The translations under genes were made by a program, and so were the position numbers. DNA of 5,095 bases from Acidobacteriota bacterium (GTDB lineage Bacteria > Acidobacteriota > Vicinamibacteria > Marinacidobacterales > SMYC01). Location: the NCBI GenBank assembly GCA_029263435.1, contig JAJCXL010000053.1, forward strand, positions 1-5,095. The letters run 5' to 3'. The notes beneath the pieces were generated by a model that did no database searches, was not told where the DNA came from, and saw only the letters and a list, made by a program, of their open reading frames with translations. Shown here piece after piece: positions 1 through 5,095 of this stretch. Numbering within the stretch: position 1 is the first letter of the stretch; each line of letters begins with the position of its first letter.

Positions 1-96
1 GCGGCTCTCGCCGCCCTCCCCCCGGTCGAACTTCCGATCGATTAACACGAACCTTTTCCGCCGCCGGCTCGTCTCAATGCATGACGGGAAAATGTC
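1..96. other. Upstream leader of the GT2-like/methyltransferase gene
   Basis: No gene is recognised here. Positions 1-14 form a perfect small hairpin (GCGGC, loop TCTC, GCCGC) cut by the window edge; it is not followed by a T run, so I do not call it a terminator. An in-frame TGA at 82-84 precedes the ATG at 97 and excludes any longer N-terminus for the gene downstream. GGGAA at 86-90 lies six bases before that ATG and may be a weak ribosome binding site. I see no convincing -35/-10 pair. The other two plus-strand frames across this stretch are open but translate to Arg/Pro/Ser-rich sequence with no glycosyltransferase resemblance. Confidence 0.5.
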
Positions 97-1077
97 ATGG
101 AGCCTATGGCGCCGAAGACGAACACCTTGTGGGTGGACACCACCGCGCATAACGAACCGCTTTGCCAAGCGCTACAATCCGCGGGGATCGCCTTCGAGTC
201 TCGAGACAACGCGGACTACTCACTCGTCGCCGCGCGCGGGACCCGACCGGAAACGGTCCTGGCCCTGTGGTCGAAGAAAGAGGCCGCGGACCTCATCGTC
301 GCTTCGCGCCGATCGGGCCGACGCCTGCGAGACCGTTTGATTCGACGCATCCTGAGCCTTCCCTATTTCGACTACTCGAGCGGCGTCCGCCTCTACCGAC
401 AAGCGGCGCTTCGCAGGGTGAAGGCCACTCCGACGAACCACCTCGACAGCCTCGTGCGGCTTCACTGCGACGGCTATCGGATCAGAGAAGTCACCGTCGA
501 AAGCCGTCCGAATAACAAAGGCTCCGGTGTCGCTGCCGCCCTCGCTTTGCTTCGCGCTCGCCACGCTCGCTCCGCGGCCGACGCGGATGAGAGGCAGTTC
601 GAGAGCCGACGGCCATTCCTAGCTCGTCGCCTCAAGAGCAGGCTCGAGCACACCGTCCGCTTTCTCGAGGTCGACGTCCCTCTCCTCGATGTCGGTTGCG
701 GGTCCGGCAAGTTGGTCCAAGGCATCGCCAAGGGCGTCGGCGTGGACATCGACGTCGCGAAGCTACGTTACTTGCGAGGACGCGCGAAAGCGTTCGGCGT
801 GGCCGCGACGATCACGAGCCTTCCGTTTCGCGATGGCACCTTCCCGCAGCTCGTCTGCACGGGCGTGGGGCCAAGCGCGGTGGACGAAGGAGCCATCCCG
901 GAGCTCAAGCGCGTGTTGCGAGCGGGAGGAACGCTCATCGTTGGCGCGAGCGATGAAGGCGAGCTTCGTCCCCGCCTCGAAGCATCGGGCTTCGCGATCG
1001 ATGAAGTGCAGCGCATCTCTCGTGACGAAGTGCTCGTCCGCGCGGTCCGGCACACCGATCGCATTTCCGAGACCTAA
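97..1077 (+). CDS. Degenerate GT2-type glycosyltransferase fused to class I SAM methyltransferase
   Basis: This is a 326-residue soluble-looking protein with two parts. Residues about 38-140 match the C-terminal half of family-2 glycosyltransferases of the polyprenol-phosphate sugar synthase type: ADLIVASR (64-71), LPYFDYSSGVRLYRQAAL (88-105) and DGYRIREV (125-132). The usual DxD of that family aligns with A45-A46-R47, so both metal-binding acids are missing and the fold's front half is shortened to about 40 residues. Residues about 168-320 form a methyltransferase: motif I LLDVGCGSGK (196-205), GVDID (215-219), LPFRDGTF (242-249) and ELKRVLRAGGTLIVG (269-283). The part after LPF is divergent, with P250 where Asp is usual. 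An in-frame TGA at 82-84 fixes the start at 97 (a second ATG lies three codons on). Known relatives with this order are bifunctional sugar transferase/methyltransferase proteins of polysaccharide or lipid glycosylation. Here I infer that the transferase part is inactive and that methyltransferase activity is uncertain. No partner gene is visible on this strand. Confidence 0.8.
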   Translation: MEPMAPKTNTLWVDTTAHNEPLCQALQSAGIAFESRDNADYSLVAARGTRPETVLALWSKKEAADLIVASRRSGRRLRDRLIRRILSLPYFDYSSGVRLYRQAALRRVKATPTNHLDSLVRLHCDGYRIREVTVESRPNNKGSGVAAALALLRARHARSAADADERQFESRRPFLARRLKSRLEHTVRFLEVDVPLLDVGCGSGKLVQGIAKGVGVDIDVAKLRYLRGRAKAFGVAATITSLPFRDGTFPQLVCTGVGPSAVDEGAIPELKRVLRAGGTLIVGASDEGELRPRLEASGFAIDEVQRISRDEVLVRAVRHTDRISET

Positions 1078-1089
1078 GGGACTGCTCGT

Positions 1090-1112
1090 AAATGGGACCT
1101 GGTCCTTTTTTT
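1090..1112 (+). terminator. Candidate intrinsic terminator (palindrome copy A plus T7)
   Basis: GGGAC (1094-1098), loop CTG, then GTCCT forms a short stem that can extend through AAA/TTT pairs around one T-T mismatch, and it runs into seven T (1106-1112). It begins 12 bases after the stop codon at 1077, the right place to end transcription of the plus-strand gene. The core stem is only four Watson-Crick pairs plus a G-T pair, so strength is doubtful. The same sequence is one of a repeated pair, so it may have arrived as part of a repeat and been co-opted. Confidence 0.5.
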
Positions 1113-1178
1113 CGTATTACGTAAGTGGCCCAACTCATTGGGAATAAGCGGATTAGCAACGCCACGCTCCGGCCCAAT

Positions 1179-1197
1179 AAATGGACCTGGTCCATTT
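1179..1197. repeat. Perfect 19-bp palindrome (copy B), possible terminator for the minus-strand operon
   Basis: AAATGGACCTGGTCCATTT is a perfect inverted repeat of nine bases around a central T, able to fold as an eight-pair hairpin with a three-base loop. It lies 14 bases past the stop codon of the acetyltransferase gene on the minus strand. Read in that direction the stem is followed by ATTGGG, not a T run, so intrinsic termination would rest on the stem's own ATTT arm and is weak. In the plus direction it is followed by TAC. It could be a bidirectional barrier between convergent transcripts, or simply the end of a repeat element. Confidence 0.5.
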
Positions 1198-1211
1198 TAC
1201 TCAGCCGCAGC

Positions 1212-1649
1212 TCAGGCGCGGCGCCGCATACAGACGGCCGAGTCGGGGCAGGCGCCTCTAAACTCCTCGGATGCGCTCAAGCGTGGATCGGCGTCGGCCT
1301 TGTCGATGATCTCGAATCCGAATCTCGGAAAGTAGCGATCCGCGGTCGTCGTCAGAAGATAGATCTCACGCACGCCGTCCTGCCGGGCTCGCTCCAAGAG
1401 CGCCTCGACGAGGCGACGACCGGTGCCGTGGCTCCGAGCGGTGCCTTTGACCGCGAGCGAGCGCAACAGACCGACATCGCCATAGCGTTCCAAGCCGATA
1501 CAACCCACGATGTCATCGCTCTCCCGAGCGATGAGAAACGCGTCATCCGACAGGCTGACTCCCGCAATCGGGAGCGACTCACCTTCGAGCAACGCCAGCA
1601 CGTCGTTCAGATCGTCGTCGAGCGCGACTCCAACCTCGATGGCACTCAT
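1212..1649 (-). CDS. arsN2: GNAT N-acetyltransferase, ArsN2-like
   Basis: This 145-residue cytoplasmic enzyme of the GNAT superfamily would transfer acetyl from acetyl-CoA to a small molecule. The acetyl-CoA loop is R72-S-H-G-T-G77, preceded by LLRSLAV (61-67) and followed by the helix RRLVEALLERA. VREIYLLTTTADRYFPRFGF (93-112) is the strand/helix pair typical of the family. The C-terminal signature EFRGACPDSAVCM (129-141), with C134 and C140, is what I recall from ArsN2-type proteins of arsenic resistance loci; ArsN1 acetylates phosphinothricin-like or arsinothricin-like compounds, whereas the ArsN2 substrate is not settled. The start at 1649 is chosen because it aligns with the family N-terminus (MSAIEV), has AGGGAGG nine bases upstream, and overlaps the preceding stop as ATGA; the frame is open 86 codons further upstream, but that is antisense-style sequence inside the neighbouring gene. 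It is the last gene of the apparent operon. No arsR, arsC, arsB or arsM lies in view, so an arsenic role is inference. Confidence 0.82.
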   Translation of the reverse strand: MSAIEVGVALDDDLNDVLALLEGESLPIAGVSLSDDAFLIARESDDIVGCIGLERYGDVGLLRSLAVKGTARSHGTGRRLVEALLERARQDGVREIYLLTTTADRYFPRFGFEIIDKADADPRLSASEEFRGACPDSAVCMRRRA

Positions 1650-2758
1650 GCGTTCCTGCCTCCCTTCGACTTCGGGCGCTTTGCGAGGAACACGTCGCAA
1701 GCGCCGGACTCGACTTCCGAGTGGGAAAACGGGTGGATCGATCCCTCGAAACCCACCTCTTTCAACAAGCGCAGCCACGTCGACTCCGAGAACAAACCTT
1801 CGTGGTGTCGGTCGTGCTCGACTCTCGTGGAGCCGTCGCGATCGCGCAGCAGATAGACATACTCGACCGGGTAGGTCGACCCCTCCGCGGCGCCGTCCCG
1901 GGTCCACTCCAAGTAGCGGAGGCTCCGGCCATCGCCGTCATGCCCTCCGCAATCCGTGGAAGAGCGAAAGTTCTCTTTCGTGTGGTCGGGAGCGAACAGC
2001 GCCGCCCCACCTGGCGAGCAATGAACGAAGGCGGTCTCGATCGCCCGTTTCAAGTCTGCCTCCGACATCATGTAGACCACCGCATCGTGCACGAACACCG
2101 CGTCGAACACGCGGTCGAGACGAACATTACGCATGTCGCCTTCGACGTGCTCGCAATCGGGGTTGAGGTCACGGCTCACCGCCCGCATGCCCGGCGAAGG
2201 CTCTACCAGCGTCATCTCGAAATGAGCTTTCAGATGCGAGGCGTTGTTACCGCCTCCGGATCCGAGCTCGAGGACAGTCCGCGGCTTGACCTCGCAAGCG
2301 TCTTCAAGGGCTCTGCGATAAAACTCCGCTTCCTCCGCGTAATCCTCCGGGGCCGACATCAACGGCCACCACGGGGCAAGGGAGTCGTAGAGCTTGGGCG
2401 TCGCGCCGTCAGTCGGCGCCGTGGTCCCTTGATGAAAGCGCAATTGCCAGCGGCCGTCGCGACGGATCCATGTCGAGCTCCGGAGCGAGGCGCTCGAAGC
2501 GGTCTCCACTCGATACGTCGCCAGTGCGCTGTCCGGGCCGAGCATCGTCACGCGGAAGTCGAGCATCTCACGCGCACGGGACGTTTCCGTCGCCAGCGCC
2601 GCGACGATCGCGTTCTTATCGTAAACCCGCCCCGAGCTTCCGAACTCGACGAAGTCATCCGCCAAGAGCGTTGAGAGTTGGGATGCCGACGCACGGACCT
2701 CAGGATCCAACAGCCGAGCTTCGAGGGTCTCGATCTCTCGAGCCACTGGCGACGTCAA
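1646..2758 (-). CDS. DUF4440 (SnoaL/NTF2-like) domain fused to class I SAM methyltransferase
   Basis: This is a 370-residue protein of two domains. Residues about 7-112 are a DUF4440/NTF2-like cone: LLADDFVEFGSSGRVYDK (31-48), then strands ending WIRRDGRWQLRFHQGT (97-112). Residues about 122-357 are a methyltransferase: LYDSLAPWWPLMS (123-135), motif I VLELGSGGGNNASHL (162-176), E186 as the ribose-binding acid, GDMR (207-210), FDAVFVHDAVVYM (218-230) and SPGGAALFAPDH (248-259). The C-terminal part HDRHHEGLF (315-323) is also characteristic of this subfamily, which often occurs as a stand-alone protein of about 250 residues. The substrate is unknown; the cysteine pattern of ArsM is not present. 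No ATG fits the start: TTG at 2758 (AAGG nine bases upstream) is preferred and GTG at 2746 is the alternative. It follows the permease by 15 bp, and its stop overlaps the acetyltransferase start by 4 bp, implying translational coupling. The linker has neither stop nor start codon in frame, so I take the fusion as real. Confidence 0.82.
   Translation of the reverse strand: MTSPVAREIETLEARLLDPEVRASASQLSTLLADDFVEFGSSGRVYDKNAIVAALATETSRAREMLDFRVTMLGPDSALATYRVETASSASLRSSTWIRRDGRWQLRFHQGTTAPTDGATPKLYDSLAPWWPLMSAPEDYAEEAEFYRRALEDACEVKPRTVLELGSGGGNNASHLKAHFEMTLVEPSPGMRAVSRDLNPDCEHVEGDMRNVRLDRVFDAVFVHDAVVYMMSEADLKRAIETAFVHCSPGGAALFAPDHTKENFRSSTDCGGHDGDGRSLRYLEWTRDGAAEGSTYPVEYVYLLRDRDGSTRVEHDRHHEGLFSESTWLRLLKEVGFEGSIHPFSHSEVESGACDVFLAKRPKSKGGRNA
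1659..1665 (-). promoter_or_regulatory. Ribosome binding site of the ArsN2-like gene
   Basis: AGGGAGG on the minus strand lies nine bases before the ATG at 1649, inside the 3' end of the methyltransferase gene. A second purine patch, AGGA, lies closer, four bases from the ATG. This site supports the short 145-residue reading of the acetyltransferase and reinitiation after the overlapping TGA. Confidence 0.6.
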
Positions 2759-2773
2759 CGACGGCCGCCTTCG

Positions 2774-5095
2774 CTACTCGGATTGCAAAGCGCGGACCGG
2801 ATGCACCCGCGCTGCACGCAACGCCGGAACGTAGCTCGACGCGAAAGCGACCGCAATGAGAACGCCGGTGACGATGAGAATGAAGGAAACGCTGATGTCA
2901 TCATTGCTAAAAAGCATATTCCGAATGGTCCGGACTATAGCAAATGCGATCGGAGCGCCCACCACGACACCGATCAGAGCGAGGCGCATGCCTTGCCGCG
3001 TGATCATCGAGATGACTTCACGGCCGCGAGCGCCCAACGCCATCCGGATACCGATCTCTCGGCGACGCTGCACGACGCTGTGCGCCATCACGCCGTAGAT
3101 GCCCATCGCCGCCAAAAGAAGCGCGACGATACCGAAGAGAGCGAGAACGCGCGCGATGATCCGCGGCCCCGAGAGCTGAGTCGCGATGTGTTGATCGAGC
3201 GTCTGAATCGCGCTCACCGGTTGCTCGGGATCAACGGACCACACGGCCTGGCGCACCTCGGGTGCGAGCGTGTCCGGGTCTCCTTCGACCCGCAAAGCGA
3301 AGCTCATGCTCCTGACGGGGTGTTGAGCCATGGGTAAATAGAGGGTGGGGCCGATCTTTCCGCCTTCGCGAGGCATGCGGCTCTGGAAGACGTCGTTGGT
3401 CACGCCGACGATCCGCCGCGACGCGCCGAGTAGGGTCAGATGATTTCCAAGGGGCTCTTCGTCCGGAAAGAACGTCTCCACGAAGCTCTCGTTCACGACG
3501 ACGACCGGAAGCGTGCCCTCGCGATCCGACGGCGACAGGCCACGACCGTTGAGAACCGACACCCCCAACGCGTCGAAATAGTCGGGATTGACGGCCTGCC
3601 AGTCGGTGGTCGGTTCCTGGTTCACCTCGGAAGGGTCGTGGCCATCGATGGTGAGCTCCGTCCTGCTGATGCCTCGACTGCGGGGAAGGTCGATCATCGC
3701 GGCGACGCTCGTGACACGTGGAATCTCTTGAAGCTTCGAGATGATGTCCTCGTAGAATCGTCTGACGTCAGCGTCCTCGCGGTAGCGATCTTCCGAAGCG
3801 GTCAGCTGCGCCGTCAACAGGCCATCTCGGTTGAACCCTGGATCTCGATCGATAATCTCGTTGAAAGCGCTCATCAAGACGCCGCCGCCCACCAGCAACG
3901 CCAAAGCCGCCGCGAGCTCGGCAACGACGAAGATGGACCGGAGACGATTGCGCTGCCGGCTCGCCGTGCCCCCGCGATTGTTCTCGCCGAGTGCCTCTCG
4001 GACATCTCCTCCAAAGGCGTGCAGCGCCGGCGCGACGCCGAAGAGGATTCCCGCGACGATCGAGACCGCGAGCGTATAGATGAGCACGGCACCATCGAGC
4101 GTGGGCATGAACGCCCGAGGCAACTCTGCCGGCATAGAGCCCGCCACCCACCTCACGCCCGATACGGATAGAAGCGTTCCAACGACGCCGCCCACGATGG
4201 CGAGCAAGACGCTCTCCGTCAACAGCTGGCGCAAGATCCTCGCGCGCCCCGCGCCCATCGCGGTCCGCACCGCCACCTCTCGCTGACGGCCCTCAGCCCG
4301 AGCGAGGAGCAGATTGGCGATGTTGGCGCAAGCGATGATGAGCACGAAGCCTGCGACCGTCAACAGGATGTACATCAATGTCGAGTCCGTCGGCCCCGGA
4401 AAGAGCTCCCGCAAGACGATCGCTCTCACGCCGTAGCCGGCGTTTTGTTCCGGAAACTCTGTCTCCAGTTGGCTCGCGATGGCCTCTAGCTCCGCTTGGG
4501 CTTCGGTCGCAGTGGCGCCGGCGCGAAGCCTGCCCATGACGAGGAGGCTCCGTTCGTCTCTTTGCTCTCGTCGATCGAGCCAGTCGGTCGGACGGTAGAG
4601 ATCGACATCCGCCGGCACGATGTCGAAATCTTCCGGCATGACCCCGATGACGGAAAATGGCGCTCCGTCGAGCGTGACGCTCCGACCCAATACGCCGCGG
4701 TCGGCACCGAACTGCTGCTCCCAAAACGCGTGCGATAACACGACGACGTCGCCCGAGGCTTCATCCGCGCGCTCGAACCCTCGCCCGAGAAAAGGCTCTC
4801 GGCCGAGTAGGTCGAACAACGCGGTCGACGCGGTCACGAGACGCACGCGCTCCGGCGCATCACCCCCGCTCAAGTTCTTCGGAGTGATCTCGTAGGCGAT
4901 GAGATCCTCGAAGGCGCTCGAGCGATCCCTCCAATCGAGATAGTTCGCCGGAGTGACCTGGGAGTCCTCGCCATCGGTGCGGTGATTCTCGAAGACGATC
5001 AACAGCTCGTCCTGATTGTCGTAGGGGAACGGCTTGAAAAAGAACCCGTTGGCGACGCTGAACGTCACGGTGTTGGCAGCGATGCCGACCGCGAG
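2774..5095 (-). CDS. MacB/FtsX-like ABC transporter permease, orphan duplicated type (5' end outside window)
   Basis: This is a membrane protein of which 773 residues are visible; the reading frame runs off the right edge. The first visible residues, LAVGIAANT then VTFSVANGFFFKPFPY, match the first membrane helix of this family (typically LxLGIGANTAIFSVVNAVLLRPLPY), so the GTG at 5068 is internal and a few dozen N-terminal residues are missing. Numbering from that GTG: MacB-type periplasmic domain about 20-215; FtsX core about 228-352 with three helices and REVAVRTAMGAGRARILRQL (263-282); a central helix about 378-400; second periplasmic domain about 405-615; second FtsX core about 635-750 with REIGIRMALGARGREV (670-685); C-terminus VPALRAARVHPVRALQSE. 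The two-lobed architecture is that of the acidobacterial duplicated orphan permease (ADOP) family. Such proteins are encoded without an obvious dedicated ATPase and probably act in export or lipoprotein/envelope handling; the substrate is unknown. It is the first visible gene of the three-gene run, so the operon promoter is beyond 5095. Confidence 0.9.
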   Translation of the reverse strand, partial: LAVGIAANTVTFSVANGFFFKPFPYDNQDELLIVFENHRTDGEDSQVTPANYLDWRDRSSAFEDLIAYEITPKNLSGGDAPERVRLVTASTALFDLLGREPFLGRGFERADEASGDVVVLSHAFWEQQFGADRGVLGRSVTLDGAPFSVIGVMPEDFDIVPADVDLYRPTDWLDRREQRDERSLLVMGRLRAGATATEAQAELEAIASQLETEFPEQNAGYGVRAIVLRELFPGPTDSTLMYILLTVAGFVLIIACANIANLLLARAEGRQREVAVRTAMGAGRARILRQLLTESVLLAIVGGVVGTLLSVSGVRWVAGSMPAELPRAFMPTLDGAVLIYTLAVSIVAGILFGVAPALHAFGGDVREALGENNRGGTASRQRNRLRSIFVVAELAAALALLVGGGVLMSAFNEIIDRDPGFNRDGLLTAQLTASEDRYREDADVRRFYEDIISKLQEIPRVTSVAAMIDLPRSRGISRTELTIDGHDPSEVNQEPTTDWQAVNPDYFDALGVSVLNGRGLSPSDREGTLPVVVVNESFVETFFPDEEPLGNHLTLLGASRRIVGVTNDVFQSRMPREGGKIGPTLYLPMAQHPVRSMSFALRVEGDPDTLAPEVRQAVWSVDPEQPVSAIQTLDQHIATQLSGPRIIARVLALFGIVALLLAAMGIYGVMAHSVVQRRREIGIRMALGARGREVISMITRQGMRLALIGVVVGAPIAFAIVRTIRNMLFSNDDISVSFILIVTGVLIAVAFASSYVPALRAARVHPVRALQSE

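Larger units (their letters stand above)
1090..1198. repeat. REP/MITE-like element bounded by two GGACCTGGTCC palindromes
   Basis: Two copies of AAATGG[G]ACCTGGTCC occur in direct orientation at 1090-1105 and 1179-1193; copy A has one extra G. Both are followed by a T-rich tract. The 66-70 bases between them contain more symmetry: TTACGTAA (1117-1124), CCCAA/TTGGG (1129-1133/1138-1142), ATTGGG/CCCAAT (1137-1142/1173-1178) and AGCG/CGCT (1147-1150/1165-1168). The unit fills most of the gap between two convergent genes, the usual location of REP-type or miniature mobile elements. No transposase is in the window. Classification as a mobile repeat is inference; the repeated palindromes themselves are seen directly. 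Confidence 0.55.

Noticed and set aside
12..24. Strong purine-rich ribosome binding site on the minus strand (GGGGGGAGGG)
   Set aside because: No ATG, GTG or TTG follows within the remaining bases to the window edge at a suitable distance, so a divergent gene cannot be supported.
1128..1142. Integron attC-like inverse core (GCCCAAC)
   Set aside because: It matches RYYYAAC, but no GTTRRRY partner occurs at a suitable distance, and no integrase or cassette structure is present.
1125..1856. Plus-strand open frame crossing the repeat gap and the acetyltransferase
   Set aside because: It starts inside the repeat element and then runs antisense to two well-supported genes; no family resemblance.
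1650..1907. N-terminal extension of the acetyltransferase frame on the minus strand
   Set aside because: The extra 86 codons overlap the methyltransferase in another frame and read as Arg/Pro-rich sequence. The start at 1649 has a good ribosome binding site and matches the family N-terminus.
1721..2674. Plus-strand open frame of 317 codons
   Set aside because: It is antisense to the DUF4440-methyltransferase, whose motifs are clear on the minus strand. The plus-strand translation is Arg/Val/Glu-rich with no recognisable domain, a common artefact opposite high-GC genes.
3440..4171. Plus-strand open frame of 243 codons
   Set aside because: It lies wholly opposite the FtsX-like permease and has low-complexity, charged, motif-free translation; I regard it as a shadow.
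5066..5068. GTG as the true start of the permease
   Set aside because: The frame stays open to the window edge and the nine upstream codons (LAVGIAANT) match the conserved first membrane helix of the family, so the start lies outside the window.

Overview
The window is high-GC bacterial chromosomal DNA with dense coding and few non-coding gaps. It holds four protein genes in a convergent layout: one on the plus strand at the left and three packed on the minus strand to its right. The large minus-strand gene belongs to the two-lobed MacB/FtsX-type 'orphan permease' family, which is expanded in Acidobacteriota and also common in Gemmatimonadota, Myxococcota and related soil or sediment lineages. 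I therefore suspect a member of that broad group. No ribosomal or marker gene is present, so the phylum cannot be fixed.

Left part (1-1077): a short leader, then a 326-residue plus-strand protein. Its first half is the C-terminal portion of a family-2 glycosyltransferase (polyprenol-phosphate sugar synthase type) whose DxD metal site is replaced. Its second half is a class I SAM methyltransferase domain. An in-frame stop just upstream fixes the short N-terminus, so this looks like a degenerate relative of bifunctional GT2/methyltransferase proteins.

Middle (1078-1211): a 134-bp AT-richer gap between convergent genes. It contains two near-identical palindromes (AAATGG[G]ACCTGGTCC core) about 90 bp apart, with further inverted repeats between them. 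The first palindrome ends in seven T and could terminate the plus-strand gene. The whole 109-bp unit looks like a small REP- or MITE-like element.

Right part (1212-5095, minus strand, transcribed right to left): a MacB/FtsX-like permease (5' end outside the window), then after 15 bp a protein fusing a DUF4440/SnoaL-like domain to a SAM methyltransferase, then with a 4-bp start/stop overlap a GNAT acetyltransferase resembling ArsN2. The spacing argues for one transcript whose promoter lies beyond position 5095. ArsN2-type acetyltransferases usually sit with arsenic genes. None is visible here, so the shared role of the permease, methyltransferase and acetyltransferase is unknown. The long plus-strand open frames across 1125-4300 are antisense shadows.
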